A stretch of 35,612 nucleotides of DNA from Syntrophorhabdaceae bacterium (GTDB taxonomy: Bacteria > Desulfobacterota > Syntrophorhabdia > Syntrophorhabdales > Syntrophorhabdaceae), in NCBI GenBank assembly GCA_036504895.1, contig DASXUJ010000020.1, positions 1-35,612 on the forward strand, in the 5' to 3' direction. Both the position numbers and the translations under genes were made by a program. The notes under the pieces are model-generated. The model saw nothing but the letters and a program-made list of their open reading frames with translations. It was not told the origin of the DNA and searched no databases. Every line of letters starts with the position of its first letter. Within the stretch, counting starts at the first letter, position 1. Positions 16,544 to 24,798 of the stretch are shown piece by piece.

Positions 16544-17875
16544 CTATTTTAATAATAACTGTTTTTGGAGACCTTTCAAGCCCCCTTTTGTAAATTTCTT
16601 CATCATTTTTTTCGTTTCCGTATATTTTTTCATAAGCTCGTTCACGTCCTGAACCTTGGTACCACTGCCTTTTGCTATCCTCACTCGTCGGCTTCCGTCG
16701 ATGATCTGGGGATGTACCCTTTCTTTCATCGTCATCGAATTGATAATCGCTTCCGTCTTCTTGAGGTCCTTTTCGGCCGCGCCGAAGTCTATGGCGCCTT
16801 TCAATTTATTGAGACCGGGTATCATGCTCATGATAGATTCCATGGAGCCGAGCTTTTTCATCTGTTTTAGCTGTTCTTTAAAATCTTCCAGGGTAAACTC
16901 GTCTTTCCTTATCTTTCTTTCGAGCTCCTGGGCCTGTTTTTCGTCAAAGACATCCTGGGCCTTCTCTACAAGAGATACCACGTCTCCCATGCCGAGTATG
17001 CGGGATGCCATCCTGTCGGGAAAGAACGGTTCCAGGGCATCGAGCTTTTCGCCTACGCCCACAAGCTTGATGGGCTTGCCCGTGACTGCCTTAATGGAAA
17101 TAGCCGCGCCGCCCCTCGTGTCTCCATCGAGTTTCGTGAGGATTACCCCATCCACCCCTACTTTCTCGTTAAAAGTAGCGGCGATACTCACCGCATCCTG
17201 GCCGGTCATTGCATCGAGCACAAGGAGGGTCTCCCGGGGATTGAGGAACTTCTTCTGCTCCGCTACCTCGTGTACCATTCCCTCATCGATATGGAGCCGC
17301 CCCGCGGTATCGACGATCATGGTGTCGAAACCGTTTTTCATGGCATGCGCTTTTGCTTCCTTGCATATCTGGACCGGGTCCTTCACATCTTTCAGCGAGA
17401 AGGTGGCTACATTGATCTGGTTACCCAGTTTTGTGAGCTGGTCGATGGCGGCAGGCCTGTATACGTCTGTCGCGACAAGAAGGGGCTTTCTCCCTTTCTT
17501 ACGGAGCATGAGGGCAAGTTTTCCCGCCGTGGTCGTCTTGCCTGACCCCTGCAGACCGATCAGGAGAACCGGAACGGGTGGAGAGCCTGCGATATCGAGA
17601 GGCTTGTTTGTCTGGCCCAGAAGATCACACAACTCGTCAAAGACAATCTTGATGAACTGCTGCCCCGGAGTGATACTTGAGAGGACCTCCTCTCCGAGGG
17701 CCTTGATCCTGATCTTCTCGAGGAAGTCCTTTGCCACCTTGTAATTGACGTCCGCTTCCAGGAGGGCGACACGCACTTCCCTTAAGGAGTCTTTCACATT
17801 GGCTTCGGAGAGTTTGCCGTAACCCCTGAGTTTTTTGAAGGTACTTTCTAATCTTTCCTGTAATTTCTCAAACAT
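16544..17875 (-). CDS. ffh: signal recognition particle protein Ffh
   Basis: The SRP54 GTPase that binds signal sequences on ribosomes and, with 4.5S RNA and FtsY, delivers them to the membrane. The 443-residue protein has the N domain (GKLSEANVKDSLREVRVALLEADV), G1 GLQGSGKTTTAGKLA, DTAGR, TKLDGDTRGG, and a Met-rich M domain (QLKQMKKLGSMESIMSMIPG) ending in a Gly/Lys-rich tail. The family start fits the ATG at 17875. Unusually there is no Shine-Dalgarno before it, and a promoter-like -10 lies only 8 nt upstream (17884-17889), so the transcript may be leaderless. It is the first gene of the operon that runs to larC. Confidence 0.97.
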   Translation of the reverse strand: MFEKLQERLESTFKKLRGYGKLSEANVKDSLREVRVALLEADVNYKVAKDFLEKIRIKALGEEVLSSITPGQQFIKIVFDELCDLLGQTNKPLDIAGSPPVPVLLIGLQGSGKTTTAGKLALMLRKKGRKPLLVATDVYRPAAIDQLTKLGNQINVATFSLKDVKDPVQICKEAKAHAMKNGFDTMIVDTAGRLHIDEGMVHEVAEQKKFLNPRETLLVLDAMTGQDAVSIAATFNEKVGVDGVILTKLDGDTRGGAAISIKAVTGKPIKLVGVGEKLDALEPFFPDRMASRILGMGDVVSLVEKAQDVFDEKQAQELERKIRKDEFTLEDFKEQLKQMKKLGSMESIMSMIPGLNKLKGAIDFGAAEKDLKKTEAIINSMTMKERVHPQIIDGSRRVRIAKGSGTKVQDVNELMKKYTETKKMMKKFTKGGLKGLQKQLLLK

Positions 17876-17883
17876 AGAGGATT

Positions 17884-17913
17884 AAGATACCAAAAAAAGG
17901 CGTCAATAGTCAA
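17884..17913 (-). promoter_or_regulatory. candidate operon promoter just before ffh
   Basis: On the minus strand TTGACT (17908-17913) and TATCTT (17884-17889) are 18 nt apart. Transcription would start within about 2 nt of the ffh ATG, giving a leaderless mRNA. The absence of a ribosome-binding site agrees with this. Other promoters further upstream cannot be excluded. Confidence 0.45.
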
Positions 17914-18053
17914 CTTAATAACGGTTTGCAGGGGGGAACGAAAGGGGCGGCCTTGCTGCGGAGGGCTCCTTCTCTCTTCAAAATTCGTTGGACTCGGCAG
18001 GTCCCGTGGCATTATAATGCTTTCGCAGCCACCCCTACTCAGGAGCGAAAAGA

Positions 18054-18200
18054 ATGAAGAAACCCGTCTGGGAGACAGTGATCGAAAGTAAATATTCCTT
18101 TCTCCTCAGCTCATTGGTTGCGCTGATCGCTTTTCTCCTCTTATCACGTTCAATGAGCTCGCCGATTTTCTCGTCCAGTCCTTTCTCTTTATTATGGTAA
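18054..18200 (+). pseudogene. N-terminal part of the ion channel, separated by an apparent frameshift
   Basis: This frame starts MKKPVWETVIESKYSFLLSS and continues through one membrane helix (LVALIAFLLLS), then runs into unlikely Ser/Pro-rich sequence and stops at 18198-18200. AGGAG lies 8 nt before the ATG, a better start than any in the downstream frame. About residue 30 (near 18140-18150) the sense switches to the -1 frame, which reads TFNELADFLVQSFLFIMVIL and leads straight into the channel. A single missing base would explain it. Either the gene is broken or the sequence has an error. Confidence 0.6.
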
Positions 18201-18745
18201 TACTGGGAATTCTGCGAATACTCCAGGCGGGAAGGGCCCTTTTTTTGCTCTCGGGGATATTGGCGGTCCTCGCCATCTTCTTCCATTACCGCTCCCTTCC
18301 TCCATCCCACACGAAAACCGTTGCGGTTATCGCAAACCTCTCTTACCTTTGTGCCCTCGGTATTACCTTGCTTCTCATGCTCAAGCGCGTTTTCTCCGAG
18401 AAGTCGGTGACCGCGGACACCGTGAAAGGGGGCATTTCAATCTATATCCTTGTCGGGATATGGTGGGAGACCCTGTACAGCACCTTGTGGGCCTTTGACC
18501 GCGCATCCTTCATACAGGACGTACCGAAGGCGGGGAACCCTGATTTTTATTACTTTAGCCTCACGACCCTTACTGCCCTCGGGTACGGCGATATCGTGCC
18601 TGCGAGCCAGTGCGCCAAAATAGCGTCCACCCTTGAAGCAATGGTGGGGCAGGTATACCTGGCGGTATTTATCGCGCGTCTGGTAGGTCTCCATGTTGTG
18701 GGTGCAAACCGGAACGATCAAAAGCAGGGGCCGGCCCGTTCCTAG
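18194..18745 (+). CDS. potassium channel family protein (downstream frame)
   Basis: An ion-channel domain protein. This frame holds several membrane helices (ALFLLSGILAVLAIFFHY, TVAVIANLSYLCALGITLLLML, GISIYILVGIWWETLYSTL), the pore helix and selectivity filter TTLTALGYGDIVP, and a final helix (MVGQVYLAVFIARLVGL). GYGD is the K+ filter signature. The first ATG in the frame (18194) lies inside what should be the second membrane segment, and frame-consistent protein sequence extends upstream to about 18140. The natural start is therefore likely the ATG at 18054 in another frame. As drawn, the protein would lack its first helix. The gene stands alone on the plus strand between the ffh and rplM operons. 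Confidence 0.75.
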   Translation: MVILGILRILQAGRALFLLSGILAVLAIFFHYRSLPPSHTKTVAVIANLSYLCALGITLLLMLKRVFSEKSVTADTVKGGISIYILVGIWWETLYSTLWAFDRASFIQDVPKAGNPDFYYFSLTTLTALGYGDIVPASQCAKIASTLEAMVGQVYLAVFIARLVGLHVVGANRNDQKQGPARS

Positions 18746-19050
18746 GCTTAAAGGGTGAACGGTTCTGCCGGGCACAAATCGAAGGGCTACGGAACAAGGG
18801 GCTGGTCCTCGGCCGGCCGGCGTTCCACGCCTCATGAGAAGTGCGACGGTGAAGAACGGGGGGCATAGAAGAATCAGAAGAAAGACAGGGTCCTTAAGCC
18901 GGGGCGGTTCGATATCGCCATTGGGGGCTTACCTCCGCGTTCATAGAGACAAATGTCCCCGGGGTAATTATACCTGTCCGTTGCCGAAAGGGCGGCACTC
19001 GGTCCCGTGGCAAGCTCACGTTTATAATCAGGTAGGGAGGTCCGGCAATA
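18746..19050. other. intergenic region without recognised gene
   Basis: A GC-rich 305-nt stretch between the convergent channel gene and argC. I see no coding frame with a family resemblance, no convincing terminator with a T-tract and no repeat. Confidence 0.6.
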
Positions 19051-20073
19051 TCAGGGAAATTGGGGTACCCGCAGAAGACCGGCGCGCTCGTCCATGGCAA
19101 GGGCGATATTCATATTCTGGATTGCCTGGCCCGAAGCCCCTTTTACGAGGTTGTCTATGGCTGAAATGAGGACGATCCTGCCGTCCTCGAATGCCTTTAC
19201 ACCGATGTCGCAGTAATTGGAATATCGCGTAAACCTTGTGTCGGGGTAAGCCCCTTCCGCCAAGACGCGAACGAAGGGCTCATTCTTATAAGTCTCCCCA
19301 TAGAGGTCGCGAATGGTCTTTGTGGCTGCCGGGTTCCTCAGCCTGCCGTATATGGTGGTCAATATTCCCCTGTTCATGGGGAGCAGATGGGGAACAAAGG
19401 CCACTTTGATGTGGGAAAGCTTGTGCACCTCTTTCTGTATCTCGGGCTCGTGGCGATGCACACCGACACCATAAGGCTTGAAACCTTCCGATACCTCGCA
19501 GAAGAGGCTCCCGAGCTTTGCCTCTCTTCCGGCGCCGCTTACTCCGGACTTTGAATCGATGAATATATCCCCGTGAAGGAGGTTTGCCTTCAGGAGGGGA
19601 TAGAGGGCCAGAATCGCCGACGTGGGGTAGCAGCCGGGATTGCCGATGAGCTTTGATTTTGCGATCTTGCTGCGATAGAGCTCCGGGAGGCCGTACACGA
19701 GATGGGGAAGGAGTTCACGGGCAGTATGAGGGATATAAGCCCCCTCGTAGATCTCCACGTCCTCAAACCTGAAATCGGCACTGAGGTCGATAATTATGGC
19801 GCGCCCGTCAAAGAGGGCTTTTGCCGTCTCCATTGACTTGCCGTGGGGGAGGCAAAGGAAATAGACATCGCACTTGCCCCGGTGAGGCTCGTCCGTGGGC
19901 TCGAGCCTCTCTTCGAAAATACCGTTCAAGAGCGGGAAGACCTCCGAGATCTTCCTGCCCTTGTACGTATTCGATGTAATAAGCGTGACTTTTGCCTGCG
20001 GATGAGAGAGGAGGTTCGATAGGAGTATGAGCCCCGTATATCCGGTCGCCCCTATAATACCTACTTTCACCAT
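19051..20073 (-). CDS. argC: N-acetyl-gamma-glutamyl-phosphate reductase
   Basis: Reduces N-acetylglutamyl phosphate to the semialdehyde with NADPH, third step of arginine synthesis. The 340-residue protein opens with the Rossmann motif VGIIGATGYTGLILLSNLL, has the catalytic Cys in GNPGCYPTSA, the SGVSGAGR stretch, and the catalytic His region GVHRHEPEI. Length is normal. It starts 6 nt after rpsI and so is probably co-transcribed with rplM and rpsI, an arrangement also seen in other Desulfobacterota. No other arg gene is in the window. Confidence 0.96.
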   Translation of the reverse strand: MVKVGIIGATGYTGLILLSNLLSHPQAKVTLITSNTYKGRKISEVFPLLNGIFEERLEPTDEPHRGKCDVYFLCLPHGKSMETAKALFDGRAIIIDLSADFRFEDVEIYEGAYIPHTARELLPHLVYGLPELYRSKIAKSKLIGNPGCYPTSAILALYPLLKANLLHGDIFIDSKSGVSGAGREAKLGSLFCEVSEGFKPYGVGVHRHEPEIQKEVHKLSHIKVAFVPHLLPMNRGILTTIYGRLRNPAATKTIRDLYGETYKNEPFVRVLAEGAYPDTRFTRYSNYCDIGVKAFEDGRIVLISAIDNLVKGASGQAIQNMNIALAMDERAGLLRVPQFP

Positions 20074-20079
20074 GAGATC

Positions 20080-20472
20080 TTATCTCTTTGAGAACTGGAA
20101 GCTTGCTCTTGCCCCTTTCTTTCCGTATTTCTTTCTTTCTTTGGAACGCGGGTCCCTGGTAATGAGCCCCTGTTTCTTGAGCGTGACCCTCAGGTTCGCG
20201 TTGAACTCGAGGAGTGCCTTTGCAATACCGTGACCCAGCGCCCATGCCTGAGCGGGAATGCCGCCGCCGTAAATGTTGGCTACTACGTCGAATTTTGAGA
20301 GGTGGCCGGTGAGAAGGAAAGGCTTATTCACCATGAGCCGCAGCTCCTCGAGGGGGAAATACTGATCGATCGATCTTCCGTTGATAAGGAAGTTGCCGGC
20401 CCCCGGTTTGATCCAGACTCGCGCTACGGCGGTCTTTCTTTTTCCCGTTGCATAGTATCTTTTATCAGGCAC
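20080..20472 (-). CDS. rpsI: 30S ribosomal protein S9
   Basis: A 130-residue ribosomal protein whose C-terminal tail reaches the P-site tRNA. YYATGKRKTAVARVWIKPG at the start and GGGIPAQAWALGHGIAKALL in the middle are the family motifs. The tail ends FQFSKR, a variant of the usual PQYSKR/PQFSKR. It follows rplM by 12 nt. Confidence 0.97.
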   Translation of the reverse strand: MPDKRYYATGKRKTAVARVWIKPGAGNFLINGRSIDQYFPLEELRLMVNKPFLLTGHLSKFDVVANIYGGGIPAQAWALGHGIAKALLEFNANLRVTLKKQGLITRDPRSKERKKYGKKGARASFQFSKR

Positions 20473-20484
20473 TTTCTTTCTCCT

Positions 20485-20913
20485 TTACGCTAATGCTTTA
20501 GGCATCTGGGCCTTGTGGGGATGCTCGCTTCCCTTATAGACCTTTAATTTGCTCAAAAGCTGCCGTCCGAGGATATTCTTGGGAAGCATGCCCCGTACCG
20601 CCAGCATAATAAGGTCTTCCGGCTTCTTGTTCAGCATGGTGCGCGCGTTGACGACCCTCAATCCTCCGGGATAACCGCTGTAGCGCTCATATGTTTTCTG
20701 CTCAAGTTTCCGGCCTGTAAGCTTGATTTTCTCCGCATTGACCACGATAATGAAATCGCCCATATCCGCATGGGGGGTAAAGGTGGGTTTATTCTTGCCT
20801 CTCAGAATTACCGCTATTCTGGCCGCCAGCCTGCCGAGCGTCGCTCCGTCCGCGTCCATCACATACCAATCTTTCTTTGCTACGTCTTCATCATTCGGAA
20901 AATAGGTTTTCAT
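20485..20913 (-). CDS. rplM: 50S ribosomal protein L13
   Basis: A 142-residue early-assembly ribosomal protein. [62 protein letters not shown] are typical. The ATG at 20913 gives the common length and has AAGGGTGA upstream; an upstream TTG (20928) adds five residues without support. First gene of rplM-rpsI-argC. Confidence 0.96.
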   Translation of the reverse strand: MKTYFPNDEDVAKKDWYVMDADGATLGRLAARIAVILRGKNKPTFTPHADMGDFIIVVNAEKIKLTGRKLEQKTYERYSGYPGGLRVVNARTMLNKKPEDLIMLAVRGMLPKNILGRQLLSKLKVYKGSEHPHKAQMPKALA

Positions 20914-20941
20914 AAGTTCACCCTTCAAAAATTTGTTTAAA

Positions 20942-20968
20942 GTAATACATTTTGAGGGGTTAAGTCAA
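20942..20968 (-). promoter_or_regulatory. candidate promoter of rplM-rpsI-argC
   Basis: TTGACT (20963-20968) and TATTAC (20942-20947) on the minus strand are 15 nt apart, about 28 nt before rplM. The spacing is short, so this is tentative. Confidence 0.3.
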
Positions 20969-21033
20969 GCTTTTTATGCGGAAGCGCGTCCGGACCGCAT
21001 GAGCCCCGCCATTGCACCCCTCCCTCCGGTCGA

Positions 21034-22131
21034 TTAGCCATATGTTTGATATATTTGAATTAATTGCGCAGCGCGGTGGTCGCAGGTGTGGCGGGTGCGG
21101 ATAGTTTCCAGTCCGTGAGCAGCAAGGGAGGCCCTCTTTTCCTGATTTTCGGCAAGCTCCGATATGGCGCGGTACATGTCTGACGGGGTGTGGGCAATCA
21201 TATAATCCTTTCCCGGCCGGAAAAGCCCCTCCCTGTCGTCCCATGGCGTACAAATCATCGGGATTCCGCAGGCAAGCGCCTCAAAAGGACGGATCGTCGG
21301 TATGCCCGGGAGAGTCTCGTGGTAATACCTCCGGGGTATGTGGATGGTGATCCGTGCGCCGGCAAAGACGTCGGGGACCCGGTAGTTCGGGATCCAGTTC
21401 CTGTATTCGATCCCCGCCTCTTTAAGATCGTACACCGCATTTTGCGGATAGCGGACCCCATAGGCGGCAAATTTAAGATGTTGTAACGAGCGGGCCGAGC
21501 CGATCAGAAAGGTGCGGGTCTCCTCCGATCTTTCTTCATCGCCCCAATTGCCGATCCATACCACGTCATGGGCCTTCTCCCCCTCTTTGGGATAGAAAAG
21601 GCTTGTATCTGCAGCCTCGTGGAACGTCCATGCACGATCTATGGCGAAGCGCGTACGGTACACATGGCAAAGGGCCTCTCCAAACGCCAGGACCCCGTCA
21701 TAGGCGCCGAGATTGAGAGTTGCGATCGAGTAAGGGAGGCTCACGGCGCGGTGGTGGGTGTCGTGAAAGAGCAGAACAAAATCGCCCCGGCTCCTGCGTA
21801 TATAGCCGACTGCACCGATAAGCTCGGGCTCGTTAAACTCATGGACAATAACCAGGTCGGCTTCCTGGGTGAGACGGTCGACCTCTTCCACGATAGAGCG
21901 GCCGCCTTTGTACATTTCAATCCGGATCTCGGGGAAGAGGCGCGCGAATTCGACTACGGCCGAGGTCCCGTGGTCATGGATCAGGTTATCGGTCGACCAG
22001 TTTCGCGTCGCCTCGCAGGAACGCACTTCATGTCCCTGTGCCATGAGAGACTTCATCAGACCCCGAAGAAAATGGGCGTGCCCGTTGTTCCAGTCGGAAA
22101 TAATAGAATGGACGAAAAAGACGATCTTCAT
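21034..22131 (-). CDS. CgeB-like glycosyltransferase
   Basis: A 365-residue GT-B fold glycosyltransferase, cytoplasmic or membrane-associated. MKIVFFVHSIISDWNNGHAHFLRGL is an N-terminal acceptor-side motif of GT-B enzymes (first 20 residues are the clearest part). The C-terminal donor-binding region reads RPFEALACGIPMICTPWDD followed by GLFRPGKDYMIAHTPSDM, as in the CgeB/Glyco_trans_1_2 group. GGAGGTGA lies 7 nt before the ATG at 22131; the frame is open further upstream to 22167 but without support. It lies 180 nt downstream of a second glycosyltransferase in the same direction. Sugar donor and acceptor are unknown; spore-coat or surface glycan roles of CgeB relatives cannot be transferred. 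Confidence 0.85.
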   Translation of the reverse strand: MKIVFFVHSIISDWNNGHAHFLRGLMKSLMAQGHEVRSCEATRNWSTDNLIHDHGTSAVVEFARLFPEIRIEMYKGGRSIVEEVDRLTQEADLVIVHEFNEPELIGAVGYIRRSRGDFVLLFHDTHHRAVSLPYSIATLNLGAYDGVLAFGEALCHVYRTRFAIDRAWTFHEAADTSLFYPKEGEKAHDVVWIGNWGDEERSEETRTFLIGSARSLQHLKFAAYGVRYPQNAVYDLKEAGIEYRNWIPNYRVPDVFAGARITIHIPRRYYHETLPGIPTIRPFEALACGIPMICTPWDDREGLFRPGKDYMIAHTPSDMYRAISELAENQEKRASLAAHGLETIRTRHTCDHRAAQLIQIYQTYG

Positions 22132-22311
22132 CTGACGCTCACCTCCGGATCTCAGGTACCCGCCCATAGTTATCTATGTTATCTCTCGCCCCGTGTCAGA
22201 CAGGAACTCGGCCGCATTCCACACGGCAGCGCAGGACTTATTCTACGGGCCAGGCGGCCAGGGACTCTCTTTCTCTTCCGCCCCTTTTTTCCGTGGCCAC
22301 CCCGGAGGCCG

Positions 22312-23394
22312 TCAATCCGCGATGCTGCGATAGGCATCTATATAGTGTGAAACCATTTGTTCCGATGTAAAGTTCCGTGCCCGCAAAAGGGCCTTTGCCG
22401 CCAGCGTTTTACAGTATTCTTCGTCCCCGGCCAGCCTGTTGAGATTTTGTGCGAGACCCTGGTTGTCGTCGGGAGAGACGAAAATAGCGCCGTCCGACCA
22501 GGTTTCACGCAAACTGGGGATGTCTCCGAGTACCAGGGCGCAGCCGGCCATGGCTGCCTCGAGAGGAGTAAAGCCGAAGGGCTCGTATCGTGCGGGCAAA
22601 GAATAGACTGCCGCCCGTCCGAACCACGGAGCGAGCTCCTCTTCGGGTAGTTTCCCCAAAAGGCGGACATTATTCCACGAGGTATCCCCCTTTTCAGGAT
22701 GCTCGCTTTCACCCGCGACATACACAGGCCATGCAAGATCGGGTGCCAGTTTCTCTAAGGCGGCAATATTTTTGGCTTCGTCCCGGATACGGCCGACGGA
22801 AAGTATAAAAGGCTCCTTTTGGAAAGGACGGTATAAGTCCATTCGGCGTCCGTTGGGGATCACTTTCGTGGCGGCGAAAGGGCCGTACTCCCGGATGAGG
22901 GATGCGAGCATTACCCTGGAAGGCGCGACTACGAGGTCGGCGGCGTGGAGGCCGTTTTCGACCGTTTCCTTATAGCGCCTCCATGAGTCGGGGGCCTTTT
23001 CTCCTTTTACCGCAGCCCACCAGAAGAGCACGCACGAATGGCCTGCCACCAGTACGGGCGTGTCCCACGGCAGGGTCCCGTGGGCGTATCCGTTAAGGTG
23101 GACCACGTCAGGCTCGAAACGGTCTCTCAATTCGAGAAGCCACTCGCCCGATTGCTCCAGATCTTCCCAGGGGTCCTGCATCCATTCGAGTTTATACCGG
23201 CTCTCGACGAGCTCCAGGTTCGCCACGTGCGCCGCGGCCCGTTGTTGATCGGGGGTAAGGGGGGCGCCCATGGTCGCGAGGACCACCTCGATGCCTCGCC
23301 GCCCCAAGCCGCGGGCGAGCTCGAGTGCATAGGTCCACACCCCACCTACGGCGTCAGCAGTCATCAGGACACGTGCAGGGAATCGATGCATCAT
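22312..23394 (-). CDS. GT4 family glycosyltransferase
   Basis: A 360-residue GT-B glycosyltransferase of family 4. The N-terminal half has MTADAVGGVWTYALELARGL (loop near the acceptor) and DVVHLNGY; the C-terminal half has FILSVGRIRDEAKN, LLGKLPEEELAPWFGRA and the E-x7-E motif in PARYEPFGFTPLEAAMAGCALVLGD. The start lies at a TTG-ATG-ATG cluster (23397/23394/23391) after GAGGTAA; I chose the first ATG. It is followed by the CgeB-like gene, and both probably build the same glycan. I recall such pairs in other genomes next to carbohydrate-metabolism genes, but none lies here, so the product is unknown. Confidence 0.88.
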   Translation of the reverse strand: MMHRFPARVLMTADAVGGVWTYALELARGLGRRGIEVVLATMGAPLTPDQQRAAAHVANLELVESRYKLEWMQDPWEDLEQSGEWLLELRDRFEPDVVHLNGYAHGTLPWDTPVLVAGHSCVLFWWAAVKGEKAPDSWRRYKETVENGLHAADLVVAPSRVMLASLIREYGPFAATKVIPNGRRMDLYRPFQKEPFILSVGRIRDEAKNIAALEKLAPDLAWPVYVAGESEHPEKGDTSWNNVRLLGKLPEEELAPWFGRAAVYSLPARYEPFGFTPLEAAMAGCALVLGDIPSLRETWSDGAIFVSPDDNQGLAQNLNRLAGDEEYCKTLAAKALLRARNFTSEQMVSHYIDAYRSIAD

Positions 23395-23845
23395 CAATTG
23401 ATCGTTACCTCAATTCCGGTCGGGAGAGACCGTTGCTCCTGGATATCGCTATATTTATTATGCATACTCCGGACCATCCCCGGCCTAGATTGATGAGGGT
23501 GTATGTCATCGCCGCTCCGGTTGACGTCCGACTACCGGAAAAAACCTACCACCCTCGAACGAAGAGGCTTTTTATCAAAGCCTCATGGTATGGAACCTAA
23601 ACATGGGTGGATATCTTGTCAACCACCTGTCGCATGGGGGCCGGTTCAGGTGAACTTTCTCATAAGACGGTATTTAAGGAAAATTGGATTGAGTGAGGTC
23701 CGGCGCCTCCCCAAGACAATCAGGAAAGGCGGCTGAATGTCTACAATTGCGCGCTCTCACAAAAAGATGTGAACAAGAGAGGGTCCTTTAATGTTGCCAT
23801 GCCACATGGCCAACGGCCCTGCACCACCGTAGTTGTCCGGGACTC
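23395..23845. other. intergenic region without recognised gene
   Basis: About 450 nt between the GT4 gene start and the end of the DUF2892-like gene. Short open frames exist on both strands but have no ribosome-binding site or recognisable protein. It must hold the promoter of the glycosyltransferase pair, which I could not pin down. An imperfect hairpin occurs near 23793-23814 (GTTGCCATG/CATGGCCAAC). Confidence 0.5.
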
Positions 23846-24292
23846 TTACTGCTCCATAATGCTCAGCGCCCTGTCGGCGCTGGTGGACTGGTCGATGGCG
23901 GTAAAATCGCCCCGAATGGCCTTTAAGGCATAGCGCTCGTAATCGATCTCCTGTGAAGTGCGGAACCCCAGCCGTCTCAGCACGGGTATAGGAGGGCACC
24001 ATCCCTGGAGTGCGTGCTGAAAGAGAAAGCCCGCTACGATGGCAGGGAGAACGAACCATTTCCGGCTTACCGTGGCCCCGAGGGTAAGGCCTACAATACT
24101 TATGGCCGAGGCGTTCGCTTCAATCATACGCTCCACGTCCCATTCTTCATCGAGCTCCTTAAGACGGCGGTCTATGGCCTCTCTCCCCGCCGTCGAATAA
24201 AGCTTGATGGTATATTCAGTATTCCGCCGTATCCGCTCGTTCACTTGCTCCGCGGTATGTACGGGCACCCGCGCCCTCGATGATGGTATCAT
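23846..24292 (-). CDS. DUF2892-like small membrane protein
   Basis: A 148-residue protein. The N-terminal half is charged and helical; residues about 75-112 hold two hydrophobic helices (SAISIVGLTLGATVS and WFVLPAIVAGFLFQHALQGW), followed by the conserved WCPPIPVLRRLGFRTSQEI and a soluble tail with ALKAIRGDF. The W-CPP-hxxLRRLGxRT motif is typical of the DUF2892 / YgaP transmembrane type, where it follows a rhodanese in some proteins. AAAGGAGG sits 5 nt before the ATG. Function is unknown. It stands alone between the glycosyltransferases and tRNA-Arg. Confidence 0.75.
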   Translation of the reverse strand: MIPSSRARVPVHTAEQVNERIRRNTEYTIKLYSTAGREAIDRRLKELDEEWDVERMIEANASAISIVGLTLGATVSRKWFVLPAIVAGFLFQHALQGWCPPIPVLRRLGFRTSQEIDYERYALKAIRGDFTAIDQSTSADRALSIMEQ

Positions 24293-24485
24293 AGGTCCTC
24301 CTTTTTCGGGGATTGTTCATTCCAGAAAGACGCAGCGAGAAGAGCTTTGCTGTCGAACGGCAATCACCGGAAGGTTTCGTTAACGGATATATAATACCCG
24401 CGTTCAATCGCGTCAACAACGGTGCACGTGCCACGAGAGGAATGTATGTGCGGGATTCGGATTTTAAAGGGGAATGCTTATTAAA

Positions 24486-24559
24486 TGCGCCCAGCAGGAA
24501 TCGAACCTGCAACCTTTGGATTCGTAGTCCAACACTCTATCCAATTGAGCTATGGGCGC
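24486..24559 (-). tRNA. tRNA-Arg (anticodon ACG)
   Basis: On the minus strand GCGCCCA pairs with TGGGCGC (7-bp acceptor stem), with discriminator A. The D-arm is AGCTCAATTGGATAGAGT, the anticodon arm TTGGA-CTACGAA-TCCAA gives anticodon ACG, and the T-arm is GCAGG-TTCGAAT-CCTGC. The length is 74 nt. CCA is not encoded. The A34 would be deaminated to inosine by TadA. Confidence 0.97.
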
Positions 24560-24724
24560 ATTTTGATGAGGAAGTATACCACAAAAAGATATCAAAACTG
24601 TAGCAGATTGTTGCTCGTCTTTGGAAAACGTGAATTTTACGCCCTCCCGGGCGGTTTTGCCTCTTGGTCTGTCCGGGGGCCAGATTCGTGAGACTTTCCA
24701 ATGCAGTCATGAAAGTATAAAGAA

Positions 24725-24747
24725 GGGCCGGGCACATGGCCCGGCCC
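24725..24747 (-). terminator. intrinsic terminator of the TRAP transporter operon
   Basis: GGGCCGGGC (24725-24733) and GCCCGGCCC (24739-24747) form a perfect 9-bp GC stem with a 5-nt loop. On the minus strand it is followed by TTCTTTAT. It lies 51 nt after the dctM stop and before the tRNA gene. Confidence 0.7.
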
Positions 24748-24798
24748 CTGAGAGCTTTGTCAAGAGATTGCTGTCCCGAAGGGGACGCAAAAAATCGC

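Noticed and set aside
16656-17744. Open frame of 362 codons on the plus strand
   Set aside because: Antisense to ffh, Ser/Pro-rich nonsense sequence.
18834-19169. 111-codon plus-strand frame
   Set aside because: Overlaps argC antisense and has an arginine/glycine-rich composition typical of a shadow frame.
23503-23736. 77-codon plus-strand frame in the intergenic region
   Set aside because: No ribosome-binding site and no recognisable protein features; judged to be chance.
24313-24691. Short frames giving proteins with RPAGIEPATFGF
   Set aside because: This is the well-known false translation of the complement of a tRNA gene, here tRNA-Arg.
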